Source: Paenibacillus sp. JNUCC32 (GTDB taxonomy: Bacteria; Bacillota; Bacilli; Paenibacillales; Paenibacillaceae). Taken from it: a stretch of 64,000 nt of DNA. Position 1 is the stretch's first letter. Every line of letters starts with the position of its first letter. Positions 44,791 to 54,052 of the stretch are shown in pieces. Made by a program: the position numbers and the translations under genes. The stretch covers positions 4,791,501-4,855,500 of the forward strand of contig NZ_CP062260.1 of NCBI RefSeq assembly GCF_014863545.1, written 5' to 3'. Below the pieces are notes generated by a model. The model searched no databases. It was not told where the DNA came from and was given only the letters and a program-made list of their open reading frames with translations.

Positions 44791-46806
44791 TCACACCTGC
44801 GCTCTGAATTCCAGTGCGTAAACGGATGAAGGCCGTAAGTCGTAGCCTTGGCGCCACGCCTCTGCAGGAACCCTGCTTTCCTTGCACATAATACGTTCCG
44901 GCTGGAAAACGGAGTTGATGTCATCGTAAGAATCGCCGGTGATTTCGTAAAGGGTCGTTTCCCCGGAAGCCTTGAAGGCCTTCAAATTCAGCACGGCCCT
45001 AACCGCTTCCAGGCTTCGATTGACGATCAACACGGTGACGATGCTGCCGTCGTCATTCGTCCCCGCCACGATGTCCAGGTCCGGAAGCGCGTCAAGCGCC
45101 ATAGGCGTCTCCTTCATCGAAGCCACGGAGAAGGTTCCGCATTCCGCTTGGACCGGAAGGACGCGCCGAACGTCCCGATTGGCGTAAAGCTTCAGCACTT
45201 CATAGGTCGGTGTCCCGTAGATCGTAAGGGGATGCCCGCTCCAGCCGGGCTGCTTGCCGCAGTATTGGTCCGCATAATAGTCCCCGACGCGTATGCAGCC
45301 GCCCAGCCAGCCATTTACCAGGTCAGAGAAGCTGCCGATGTGCACCATGTCGCTGCAGCGCATCATTTCATTCAGGTTGGCGGCATTGGCCACCGCGGCT
45401 CCCAGCGTGTGCTCGTTCGGAAGCCCTTTTCGCACCGTATTCGGATAATACATCGTGTTGTATTCGGTGATCGCCAGCTTGACGTGGCTGTGCTCCGGGC
45501 GGGACCGGATCAGCTCCGTCGTCTGCCGGACATGGTGCCGGGTCCACTCGGGATAAGAGGCAATCGCCTTATAGCGATCCTCCGCCGGCGTATCCCGGTT
45601 CATGCCGAAAGGGCCGTAGCCGTGATACAAATGCAGCGTCAAATAATCGATGCTCTCGCCGGCCAGGTCCAGCACGGCCTTATTCCAGTTCTGCTCGTAA
45701 TGACCGCAGGCCAGCAGCACGATGGAGGGGTCCGCCTCCTTCATGGCCTTGGCAAACGATATCGTACGCTCCGCAAACCGCTCTGCCGTGCAAGTTCCGA
45801 CCTGCCATTGGCCCCACACTTCGTTGCCGATCTCCCAGTACTTGACGTTATACGGCTCAGGGAAGCCGTTCCGGGCACGTAAAGCCCCCATCGGCGTATC
45901 CGCGCTCCCGTTGCAGTATTCGATCCACTGCGCGGCTTCTTCAGGGGTGCCCGATCCGTCGTTCACGCAAATCAGGGGCTCCACCTGCAGCTCTCGGCAA
46001 AAACGGATGAATTCGTCCGTTCCGAAATATTTGCTGGTCCACCCTCCCCAGGCCTCATTGTACATGACCGGCCTTTCCAGGACGGGACCGACGCCATGCT
46101 CCCAATGGTAAGCGCTGATGTAATTGCCTGCGAGTCTCATCATGCCCGCATTCAAATCTTTAGTCATCTCGACCACTTCGCGTTTGACCATGGCGATGCT
46201 GTCGACGGGCAGCAAGGAGACGTGATCGATCCAGAGCATGCCGGTGGACACGTGATCGATCCACCTTGGATGCTCAGCCGGAACATATACCCGGATCTCG
46301 GCATCTGTGCATTCGCGCGATATGGACAGCTGCTCCTCATAGTGCTGCCAGTTATGGCTGCCAAGCTCCATGCGAAGCCGTCCAAGCGTCTCTTCCGTGC
46401 GCCGGTCGACAGCTTCCACCATCACGTATTGAAGTTCAATGGAGGCGCGGGCGACAAGCCGGACCGTATAGTTCATCGGCCCCTTTAATGCCGCCTTCTG
46501 CGTTATGCCGGCATAAGCTTCGTCATCGCTCAGGATGCGGATGCGCTGGGCTCTTCCCGAATGCCGGGGCGCCGGTGCTTCCATCGCGTACTGGGTGTTG
46601 CGTCCGTTCGTATACGCGCGCCAGCTTCCCGATACCGGCGTCATCGTTTCTGCCTCGCTCTCAAAATCCATGTCCTTCAGCGGAAACGCGAGCATCGCCT
46701 CCATATGGTCCCGGATATCCTCCACAAAATGCCCGAACAGATACGGATTAATCTCATGCTCGCTCTTGCGGCTGCAATCAATGGTAATCGTTGCGTTCGT
46801 ATTCAA
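44791..46806 (-). CDS. abfA: alpha-L-arabinofuranosidase, GH51
   Basis: A 671-residue GH51 enzyme that removes arabinofuranose side groups from arabinoxylan or arabinan oligosaccharides. N-terminal region INPYLFGHFVEDIRDHM, a carbohydrate-binding-like insert (about 75-200) and the TIM barrel with the acid/base Glu in KYWEIGNEVWGQW near residue 330 and the nucleophile in KLAITEYNTMYYP near residue 442; a beta domain follows. No signal peptide, so it acts on imported oligosaccharides. I start at TTG 46806, eight bases after GGAGG; a TTG 15 bases earlier overlaps that site. It is 52 bases after the LplC-type permease gene, last in the importer operon, and so defines the likely ligand: arabinose-containing oligosaccharides. 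Confidence 0.95.
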   Translation of the reverse strand: MNTNATITIDCSRKSEHEINPYLFGHFVEDIRDHMEAMLAFPLKDMDFESEAETMTPVSGSWRAYTNGRNTQYAMEAPAPRHSGRAQRIRILSDDEAYAGITQKAALKGPMNYTVRLVARASIELQYVMVEAVDRRTEETLGRLRMELGSHNWQHYEEQLSISRECTDAEIRVYVPAEHPRWIDHVSTGMLWIDHVSLLPVDSIAMVKREVVEMTKDLNAGMMRLAGNYISAYHWEHGVGPVLERPVMYNEAWGGWTSKYFGTDEFIRFCRELQVEPLICVNDGSGTPEEAAQWIEYCNGSADTPMGALRARNGFPEPYNVKYWEIGNEVWGQWQVGTCTAERFAERTISFAKAMKEADPSIVLLACGHYEQNWNKAVLDLAGESIDYLTLHLYHGYGPFGMNRDTPAEDRYKAIASYPEWTRHHVRQTTELIRSRPEHSHVKLAITEYNTMYYPNTVRKGLPNEHTLGAAVANAANLNEMMRCSDMVHIGSFSDLVNGWLGGCIRVGDYYADQYCGKQPGWSGHPLTIYGTPTYEVLKLYANRDVRRVLPVQAECGTFSVASMKETPMALDALPDLDIVAGTNDDGSIVTVLIVNRSLEAVRAVLNLKAFKASGETTLYEITGDSYDDINSVFQPERIMCKESRVPAEAWRQGYDLRPSSVYALEFRAQV

Positions 46807-46857
46807 GAATGTAACCTCCAATGGAATTTTAGGGTGAGCCGTGCGATCATACCGGCA

Positions 46858-47751
46858 TTACCCCTTGATCGAGCCGATCATGACGCCTTTCACGAAATGC
46901 CGCTGCACCAAAGGATACATCAGCAGTACAGGCAAACTGGATACGATAATGACCGCGTATTTGATGCTTTCGGCCAGCAGGATGCTTTTTTCCAGTCCCA
47001 CGCTGCCGTCCACGGCATCCGATTGGCTGATCAGCAAAATTTCGCGCAGCACCAGCTGAAGCGGGTGCAGATCTTCGTTTCGGATGTATATGAGTGCGTT
47101 AAAGAACGAATTCCAATGGCCGACCGCATAAAACAACACCATGACCGCCAGGATCGGCTTCGATAAGGGCAGTATGATGCTAAACAGCAGCCTCCAATTG
47201 GAGCACCCGTCGATATGGGCCGCCTCCTGCAGCTCCCAGGGAATGCTCGATTGGAAATACGTCCTCATTACGATCAGATTGTACGTGGCGATCGCGCCGG
47301 GAATGATCAGCGCCCACATCGTGTCGACCATCCCCAGATCCTTGACCAACAGATACGTCGGAATCAGCCCGCCGTTGAAGAACATGGTCAGCGTGATCAG
47401 CACCATGATCCCGTTGCGTCCGGGAAGATCGGGTCTCGACAGCGGATAGGCCGCCAATATCGTCATGATGATATTGATCGCCGTGCCGACGGTCGTGTAG
47501 AGGATGGTATTGCGATATCCCGTCCAAATCTTGTCGTTGTGCAAAATATTCTCATAGGCATCCAGCGTCACGCCCTTCGGCAGCAGCCAAACTTCGCCGT
47601 TCAATACCCGTGCCGGGTCGCTGAACGAAGCGCTGACGATAAACAACAGCGGATACAGCACGATGACGATAATGATAGCGGCGATCGCGTAGATCAGGAT
47701 GTCGAATAGCCGTTCACTCGAGGCTTCCTTTACTGTCGATGGTTTGGACAT
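46858..47751 (-). CDS. LplC-type sugar ABC transporter permease
   Basis: A 297-residue permease with six helices. It begins after a short basic tail with FDILIYAIAAIIIVIVLYPLLFIVSASFSDPARVLNGEVWLLPKGVTLDAYENIL, typical of LplC/YtcP proteins, and has the EAA loop LQEAAHIDGCSNWRLLFSIILPLSKPI near residue 192. ATG 47751 follows a run of five Gs; a longer frame to 47799 has no site. It is 13 bases after the LplB-type gene and forms the second half of the channel. No ATPase is encoded in this operon. Confidence 0.93.
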   Translation of the reverse strand: MSKPSTVKEASSERLFDILIYAIAAIIIVIVLYPLLFIVSASFSDPARVLNGEVWLLPKGVTLDAYENILHNDKIWTGYRNTILYTTVGTAINIIMTILAAYPLSRPDLPGRNGIMVLITLTMFFNGGLIPTYLLVKDLGMVDTMWALIIPGAIATYNLIVMRTYFQSSIPWELQEAAHIDGCSNWRLLFSIILPLSKPILAVMVLFYAVGHWNSFFNALIYIRNEDLHPLQLVLREILLISQSDAVDGSVGLEKSILLAESIKYAVIIVSSLPVLLMYPLVQRHFVKGVMIGSIKG

Positions 47752-47764
47752 GTCGGTCCCCCCT

Positions 47765-48727
47765 TTACCATAAGCTCGTCTCCGACGTCTTGCGCGCAAT
47801 GCGGTTCACCAGCAGGAGCAGCACCAGATTGATGACGGAATTAAACAGCCCGATCGCAGCCGTGTAACTGTATTCCCCTTTTAAAATGCCTGTCGTGTAG
47901 ACAAACGTGGAGATGACGTCGCTTGATTCCAGATTCAAGTTGTTCTGCATCAATAATATTTTCTCGAAGCCCACGTTCATGAAATGGCCGATATCCAAAA
48001 TAAGCAAAATAATGATGACAGGCGCAATGCCCGGCAAGGAAATATGCCAAATGCGCCGCAGCCTTGAAGCCCCGTCCATCTTCGCCGCCTCGTACAGCTG
48101 CGGGTTCACTCCGCTCAGCGCCGCAATGTAGATAATGGACTGCCACCCCATGCTCTGCCATATGTTAGAACCGATAAAGATGGTCTTGAACCAGCCCGCT
48201 TCCTCCAGAAAGCGGATCGGCGTGCCGCCGAGTGCCTCGATCAACAGATTGATGGGACCGCTGGTCGGTGACAGGAACACATTCAGGATGCCGACGATTA
48301 CAACTACCGATATAAAATGCGGTATGTACGTAATGTTCTGCAGCCATTTGCTGAAGGTCTTGCTGCGTATTTCGCTGATGATTAAGGCCAGCAGGATCGG
48401 AATCGGAAAGGCAATCAAGAGCGAGAACAAATTGATGGACAGCGTATTCCACAGCAGCCGCCAGAAATAATACGAGTCGAAGAAGCGTTCGAAGTGTCCG
48501 AAGCCCTCCCAGCTGCTGCCGAGAATGCCTTTGGCCGGATTGAAATTTTTAAAGGCAATCTGCAGCCCGTACAACGGACCGTAGTGAAACACCAAATACC
48601 AGACGATGGGCAGTAGCAGCATGAGATACAGATCATACCGCTTGGCCATTTGCTTTAAGAGGCGGGGGCCCCGCCTCGAATCGCTTCGAGGCAGAACCAT
48701 CGCTTTATCGGCGTTGGCGCTCTTCAT
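47765..48727 (-). CDS. LplB-type sugar ABC transporter permease
   Basis: A 320-residue permease. After a basic N-terminus (RSDSRRGPRLLKQMAKRYDLYLMLLLPIVWYLVFHYGPLYGLQIAFKNFNPAKGI) come about six helices and the EAA loop YEAAKMDGASRLRRIWHISLPGIAPV near residue 219. The FKNFNPAKGI segment is the LplB signature. ATG 48727 is nine bases after GAAGGAG, preferred to the GTG at 48745. Part of the operon binding protein, LplB, LplC, GH51. Confidence 0.93.
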   Translation of the reverse strand: MKSANADKAMVLPRSDSRRGPRLLKQMAKRYDLYLMLLLPIVWYLVFHYGPLYGLQIAFKNFNPAKGILGSSWEGFGHFERFFDSYYFWRLLWNTLSINLFSLLIAFPIPILLALIISEIRSKTFSKWLQNITYIPHFISVVVIVGILNVFLSPTSGPINLLIEALGGTPIRFLEEAGWFKTIFIGSNIWQSMGWQSIIYIAALSGVNPQLYEAAKMDGASRLRRIWHISLPGIAPVIIILLILDIGHFMNVGFEKILLMQNNLNLESSDVISTFVYTTGILKGEYSYTAAIGLFNSVINLVLLLLVNRIARKTSETSLW

Positions 48728-48760
48728 GGGCATCCACTCCTTCACGATGATGTGGCAGCT

Positions 48761-50332
48761 TTATTTCTCCATCTTGTCATAAGCATCCTGATACAATTTC
48801 TCCAGTTCGCCGATCTTCATCTTTTGGAGCGTGGATTGGAATTCTCCCCACTTGTCGAAGCTAAGCGCGCCCGCAATGAATTTCGTGCTTTGCTCTTCGT
48901 AGTATTTGTCGATGTCGTTGCGCAGAATGTTGACCTGCTGCGCGGTTTGCTCGTCAAACATCGGGGCGGCGTAACGAACCTTCGGCATGAACGGATCCAG
49001 CTGCTGCTGCGCCTCCTGCACCTGCGGCGGGTTGATGAACGAAGCAACCTGTTCGCTGATGATGTGAGGGGCCCCTCCTCCCGCATAAGGCGTGATTTTG
49101 GCCTGATTGGTAATATCCTTCAGGAAATCCTCTGTATAGTACGGGATCCCATCCTTGAGTTCGTAATGCTCTCCTTCTCTGCCGAACCGCAGAAGAGTAG
49201 ATCCTTCATCGCTGTAAAAATAATCGATCCAGCGCATCGTGACTTCCGGGTACTTGTTGATGGACGTAATGGCAAAGGCTCCAAAGTCCCGCGCAATCGG
49301 CAAGGCCTGGCTTTGCATCCGGTCTCCGTTCGGGCCTGCCGGCGGCGCGATTCCGGTATACTGATCCTGGATCGACAAGAAGTTATTGTTGGTCTGGTCA
49401 AAGAAGAATCCCGTATTTCCCGACCCTTGCTTGGCCAAATACTGAGCTTCCGTGTGCGAGAATATCTCAGGGTCCAAAAGCTTTTCCTTGTATAGCTTGT
49501 TTAAATACATCAACATCTCTTTATTTTTGTCGCTGCCCATCCAGATGCTCACTTTGTCATTTTCGATATTGATGTTATACCCGAGCTGCGTATCCAGTCC
49601 GAATGATCCGCTCATCGCGGCCACAATCGACAATCCGACACGTGCCGTCATCGGAAGCTCATCCTGCTTCCCGTTGCCGTTCGGGTCTCCATCGCGGAAG
49701 GCCAGCAGCACCTCATACAGTTCGTCCGTCGTCTCCGGCACCTTCAGATTCAGCTTCTCCAGCCACATCTGGTTGATCCATTTCTTATCCGTACGCGCCG
49801 CGCCCAGCGTCACAATGCCGGGAATCGCATAGATGTGCCCCTCCGGCGTCGTGATGCCCGAACGGATTTCGGGATATTCCTCCATCAATTTCTTCAGATT
49901 CGGCGCGTATTCGTCGATAAGGCCTTCCAGCGGAATCAATTGGCCTGCCGATCCGTAGCGAACCGCTTCAAGCGGCGAGAGCCCGGAACGGAACAAGGCG
50001 TCAGGCAGCTCGTTGGAAGCGAACAGCAGGTTTTTCTTCTCCTGGAAGCCGTCCGTCGGCGCTTCGATGAATTCCACCTTGACGTTGCTCAATTTCTCGT
50101 AATCCTGGAATACCGGCATCTCCTTGAACGGACCGTTCACGGGTGCAATCCGGGTGAACATTTTCAGTTCCACCGCTTGATCCACGATCGGAAACCCCGT
50201 GGTATGTACGACATTCTCCGCACCTTCGGGTGCGGCTTCCTTCTTCGATCCTCCATCGGAACTGCATCCGGCCAGCATCAAGCTGGAAACGATCATAAAG
50301 ATGACCGTGTTTCTTCCCCAGCGTCTACGCAT
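48761..50332 (-). CDS. LplA-type oligosaccharide-binding lipoprotein
   Basis: A 523-residue family 1 binding protein. Signal peptide and lipobox SLMLAGC put the anchor at Cys23, followed by a charged linker. The large size and motifs NLKKLMEEYPEIRSGITTPEGHIYAIPG, KKNLLFASNELPDALFRSG and DYFYSDEGSTLLRFGREGEHYEL mark the LplA/YtcQ branch, which binds oligosaccharides. ATG 50332 follows GGGGG. A cre site is 42 bases upstream, so CcpA control is likely. With the GH51 in the operon the ligand is probably an arabino-oligosaccharide. Confidence 0.94.
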   Translation of the reverse strand: MRRRWGRNTVIFMIVSSLMLAGCSSDGGSKKEAAPEGAENVVHTTGFPIVDQAVELKMFTRIAPVNGPFKEMPVFQDYEKLSNVKVEFIEAPTDGFQEKKNLLFASNELPDALFRSGLSPLEAVRYGSAGQLIPLEGLIDEYAPNLKKLMEEYPEIRSGITTPEGHIYAIPGIVTLGAARTDKKWINQMWLEKLNLKVPETTDELYEVLLAFRDGDPNGNGKQDELPMTARVGLSIVAAMSGSFGLDTQLGYNINIENDKVSIWMGSDKNKEMLMYLNKLYKEKLLDPEIFSHTEAQYLAKQGSGNTGFFFDQTNNNFLSIQDQYTGIAPPAGPNGDRMQSQALPIARDFGAFAITSINKYPEVTMRWIDYFYSDEGSTLLRFGREGEHYELKDGIPYYTEDFLKDITNQAKITPYAGGGAPHIISEQVASFINPPQVQEAQQQLDPFMPKVRYAAPMFDEQTAQQVNILRNDIDKYYEEQSTKFIAGALSFDKWGEFQSTLQKMKIGELEKLYQDAYDKMEK

Positions 50333-50373
50333 GTATCAGCTACCCCCATATTTTCTTATTCACCAACCTTATT

Positions 50374-50387
50374 TGTAAGCGTTTACC
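50374..50387. promoter_or_regulatory. cre site (CcpA operator) before the LplA gene
   Basis: TGTAAGCGTTTACC fits TGWAANCGNTNWCA at 13 of 14 positions. It is flanked by CACCAAC (50361-50367) and GTTGGTG (50388-50394), an additional inverted repeat that could be the response-regulator site. Confidence 0.7.
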
Positions 50388-50529
50388 GTTGGTGTGTGTG
50401 ATTATTATAATTCAGCCGCCTTGACGGCCCGTTACAAAAATTTGACCATTTACTCCACATATTTTACGGTTTATAACAAGGCGGCTTTCGAGTTCGTTTC
50501 CCTGCCGATCCGAATACTTGGTTTTATCC

Positions 50530-52173
50530 TTATCCTCTTCCCAGGCGGTTCAAATACTCCTGCGGGGTCAGGCCCGTCATTTCCTTGAATACTTTGAAAA
50601 AATAATTATGGGTCGTAAACCCCACTTGTCCGCTGATTTCCTTGATCGAGTATTTGCCGCTTTCCAGCAGCTTGCGCCCCGCATCGATCCGAACCCGATT
50701 CAGATACTCCGAGAACGTCCGCTGCGTCTCTTCCTTGAATATTCGGCTCAAATAGGAGGAGTTCAGGCCGATGGCGCCCGCGGCAAGCTCCAGCGTCACG
50801 TAACCCGGGTACCGCTCCAGAATAAAGTGTATGGCCTGCGTGACATGTCGGGAATATGGCCCTCCCGCCCGGTGCTGCTTCAGCAGTCCGAGCAAGCCTG
50901 CATAGAAGGATTGCAGCCACTGCACCAGCTCCCCGACGCTGCCGATCCTTCCGAGCTCGCTTCGGGAAGGGAGCTTTTCCTTGGCGTCTTCCGTCCCTGG
51001 CAGCCAGGTTTTCAGTGCCTTGTCCCCGGTTTGCATGAGCTCGCTGACCATCATCTGGACCGTATGCGAATGGATCGGCAGATGGTGGATGGAAGCAAAA
51101 ACAGAGTCGATTAAACCGTGCACGCCTTCGATGTCCAGTCGTTCAATCGAAAGCAGCAGCTGTTTGTGTTCCTCGATCGTTAGAGACACGCGCTGGTGGT
51201 ATTCATCGGCAAGCCCGCCGGCCCGGCCCGGCATCCTGGGGGCCGCGCTGCTGCCGGACGGCTCCGAGCGGGAAGCATCGAGTAACCGTTCGGCGGAGCC
51301 GTAGCTTGTTCCGAGTTGGGTCAAGCTGGTGCACACATGTCCGACGGCGCTTACGCATTTTAAATTGAGGAACAGCTCAAGCGCATGCTGAAGCTTCCTC
51401 ATCTGTCCGTCGATTTCGCTCTTTATGGCATGCTCGCTCCGTTCCTTAAACGCAAACACGATCATGAACCGTCCATCCTCCACATAAGCTGCCGTCCGCT
51501 CACGGATATCGCCAAGGCTCTGCTGCATCATATCGACCACCTGCTGAACCAGCCGATTCGTCTGCACGTCGCTGTATGACTCCGTCAGCAGCAGGAACGG
51601 AACAATCTGCAGGGCCGCGGCCGCATAGCTTGACGCACCGGTGTACAGGCTGTTTTCTCGCGAAAATGCCTCAACCTCCAGGGTTGCCTCCTTCCGTCCC
51701 CTGACCAGATGCGCGATGTAGTCGCGAATGTGCACGGGATTTATCCGCTCGGTCTTAACCTTGCGGGCCTCGCTCTCTTCCAGCAGCCGATCCGCCCGGC
51801 GCAATTCAAGGACCGCTTTGTTAAGCAAGGCAGCAAGCGTCGCACCGTCCAGCCGATGCTTCAATAAATAATCGATGGAGCCGTTCTTCAGGCACTCCCG
51901 CACGTAGTCATAATCATCAAAGCTGCTGAGCATGATCGTCTGAATGGACGGAAACCGCGCCTTAATCGCCCGATTGAGCTCCACGCCGTTCATTTCCGGC
52001 ATATTCACGTCAATAATCGCGATATGCGGAGGAGACTGCTCGATCATCGCGAGCGCCATGATACCGTTATGGGCTTGGCCGCATAATTCGAATCCGTGCT
52101 CATTCCAGTCCAATAGCGTTCGCAGATCATGCCGCACCAGCGGTTCGTCGTCAACAAGCAGCACTTGAAACAT
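50530..52173 (-). CDS. AraC-type response regulator of a two-component system
   Basis: A 547-residue regulator. A receiver domain at 1-120 carries the phospho-acceptor Asp55 in IIDVNMPEMNG and the conserved DDE at 8-10 and Lys in LLKHRLDG; a long helical linker follows; the C-terminus (about 440-547) is an AraC helix-turn-helix, VTLELAAGAIGLNSSYLSRIFKEETQRTFSEYLNRVRIDAG and VGFTTHNYFFKVFKEMTGLTPQEY. It is nine bases after its kinase gene. It is the immediate upstream neighbour of the LplA gene on the same strand and very probably activates that importer. Confidence 0.94.
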   Translation of the reverse strand: MFQVLLVDDEPLVRHDLRTLLDWNEHGFELCGQAHNGIMALAMIEQSPPHIAIIDVNMPEMNGVELNRAIKARFPSIQTIMLSSFDDYDYVRECLKNGSIDYLLKHRLDGATLAALLNKAVLELRRADRLLEESEARKVKTERINPVHIRDYIAHLVRGRKEATLEVEAFSRENSLYTGASSYAAAALQIVPFLLLTESYSDVQTNRLVQQVVDMMQQSLGDIRERTAAYVEDGRFMIVFAFKERSEHAIKSEIDGQMRKLQHALELFLNLKCVSAVGHVCTSLTQLGTSYGSAERLLDASRSEPSGSSAAPRMPGRAGGLADEYHQRVSLTIEEHKQLLLSIERLDIEGVHGLIDSVFASIHHLPIHSHTVQMMVSELMQTGDKALKTWLPGTEDAKEKLPSRSELGRIGSVGELVQWLQSFYAGLLGLLKQHRAGGPYSRHVTQAIHFILERYPGYVTLELAAGAIGLNSSYLSRIFKEETQRTFSEYLNRVRIDAGRKLLESGKYSIKEISGQVGFTTHNYFFKVFKEMTGLTPQEYLNRLGRG

Positions 52174-52182
52174 GGCTTTATA

Positions 52183-53976
52183 TCACCTCTTGTCGGGATT
52201 TATCTTATTCTCCACTATGTTCGGAAGCCGGATCTCGGCCTTCGTATATAAACCCGGCTCACTGTACAATTTGACGCCGTAGCCATCTCCGTACATGTGA
52301 ACGATCCGCTCATGCACATTGCGTACCCCCATGCCGCTGAAACGGGATGTATTTCCGTTCTTGCCCGTCTCCCCCAGAAGCTGCGCCTGCTGCCCCGCCG
52401 TCATCCCCTTGCCATTGTCGATCACTTCAATCTTGAGGTCGCTGCCCTCTTCACATACGCGTATCAGCACGAGTCCCTCCTGCTCCAGCGGTCCGATGCC
52501 ATGAATGATGGCATTTTCCACAAGGGGCTGCAGCATCAGCTTCAGGACCCGGCATTCCAGCAAAGTTTCGTCCTCCACCTGGGTGACCATCCGGATCGGC
52601 TCCATATACCTGTACTTCACGATGGAGATATAGCGTTCCACATAATCCAGTTCCTCCCGCACCGTCAAAAATTCGCTCGAATTGCCCAAAACGCCGCGCA
52701 TGAGCTCGATCAACGATCCGGACACCTCTTCGATATTCGGCACGCCGTTCATCTTGGCCAAATACTTGATGGTATTCAGCGAATTGTATAAAAAGTGAGG
52801 ATGAATCTGCGCCTGAAGCGCCGTTAATTCGGCCTCCCGCTTCTCTTTCTCGCTGACCCGGATCCCTTCCAGCAGCCGCTTCAAATCCTCCACCATGCTG
52901 ATGAAGACACGGTACAGCTGTCCGGTCTCGTCCTCGCTTTTGATTTCCTTTTTCGGGAACGTCAGATTCCCTTCCTTCACGAACATCATCAGGGATTTCA
53001 ATCGCCGGATGTTGAGGGTGATTCGGGAAGATACCTGCAGCGAAGCGATCAGGACAACGATAAACACGATGATGGATACCTCCGCCAACAGTTTGCGGAG
53101 CCTTGCCGATTCGCTCAGCAGCGAGTCCATTGGTATCAGAGCCAGGGTGCTCCATCCCGTATACCCGGATTGACGGTTCACGACGATATAATCTCTGCCG
53201 TCTATGCTTTGCTTGATGGCATCCCCATTTCCTGCAAGGTCCTGATGGATGCGGAGAATCTTATCGAACGAAGGGGCAAAGGCTGGCGCCGATTCGGCTT
53301 CATAGACGAAACCGCCCTGCTTGTCCAGCACATAAATCATGCTGTCGGTGGTCGGCTTCACGCCGTATGTTTTTTGGATAAAATCATAATTCAAATCCAC
53401 CATGACCACTCCGATCGTTTCGCGGTTATATCGAATCTCACGGCCGATCGTAATGGCATCCGATACGCCCGACTGCTTGAAATACGCATGGCGCGATCCG
53501 TTGTGGAGCATGTAATCCATCATGGGGCTGCCCAAGACCGTCTTGTCCAGCCACGGACCGCCCGAGAAATACACCTTCCCGTTCAAACCGACCACCGCAA
53601 TCCGCGAAATATAGGGCTTGTAATCGATCAGGACGGAGAGAAACTCGTCGATCCGCTTCTGTTCCAGAAACCATTCATAACTAATCTCTTCATGGGGGCT
53701 CAGCAGCGTGTCGATCACCGTGTTTTTGTTGGTCACCACGACGGTGTTCAGCCGGTCGATTTCCTCCAGCATCATATTCAGCGATTCATCCGCCTGCCGG
53801 ATGCTGTCCGAAACCGAGGTGACGGCATTTTGCATGATCGTCTCGCGCATGCTCATATACACGATGACCGTAATGGAGACGATGGACAGGAGCGTCACCG
53901 CACTGAACGCAATGAATATTTTCCCTTGAATGCTTCGTCTGGGCGATAGCCATCTTTGAATCGTAGAGAGCTTCAT
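52183..53976 (-). CDS. sensor histidine kinase (LytS/YesM type) with Cache-like sensor
   Basis: A 597-residue membrane kinase. First membrane helix at about 18-40, an extracellular sensor (about 45-295, including FLSVLIDYKPYISRIAVVGLNGKVYFSGG and SMIYVLDKQGGFVYEAES, a double-Cache pattern), second helix near 300-320, HAMP, then the His_kinase box LQAQIHPHFLYNSLNTIKYLAKMNG with the phospho-His near residue 395, and an ATPase domain (PLVENAIIHGIG, IEVIDNGKGMT, GMGVRNVHERI). ATG 53976 follows AAAGGAG. It is translationally adjacent to the AraC-type response regulator. It senses extracellular sugars or a sugar-loaded binding protein, as its family usually does. Confidence 0.94.
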   Translation of the reverse strand: MKLSTIQRWLSPRRSIQGKIFIAFSAVTLLSIVSITVIVYMSMRETIMQNAVTSVSDSIRQADESLNMMLEEIDRLNTVVVTNKNTVIDTLLSPHEEISYEWFLEQKRIDEFLSVLIDYKPYISRIAVVGLNGKVYFSGGPWLDKTVLGSPMMDYMLHNGSRHAYFKQSGVSDAITIGREIRYNRETIGVVMVDLNYDFIQKTYGVKPTTDSMIYVLDKQGGFVYEAESAPAFAPSFDKILRIHQDLAGNGDAIKQSIDGRDYIVVNRQSGYTGWSTLALIPMDSLLSESARLRKLLAEVSIIVFIVVLIASLQVSSRITLNIRRLKSLMMFVKEGNLTFPKKEIKSEDETGQLYRVFISMVEDLKRLLEGIRVSEKEKREAELTALQAQIHPHFLYNSLNTIKYLAKMNGVPNIEEVSGSLIELMRGVLGNSSEFLTVREELDYVERYISIVKYRYMEPIRMVTQVEDETLLECRVLKLMLQPLVENAIIHGIGPLEQEGLVLIRVCEEGSDLKIEVIDNGKGMTAGQQAQLLGETGKNGNTSRFSGMGVRNVHERIVHMYGDGYGVKLYSEPGLYTKAEIRLPNIVENKINPDKR

Positions 53977-54052
53977 GGCGAGTGTCTCCTTTTTTCGGTT
54001 CCGTGGAACCGGATCGGTAACCGTTTTCAATAGTACATAACGCTTCCTGAAA

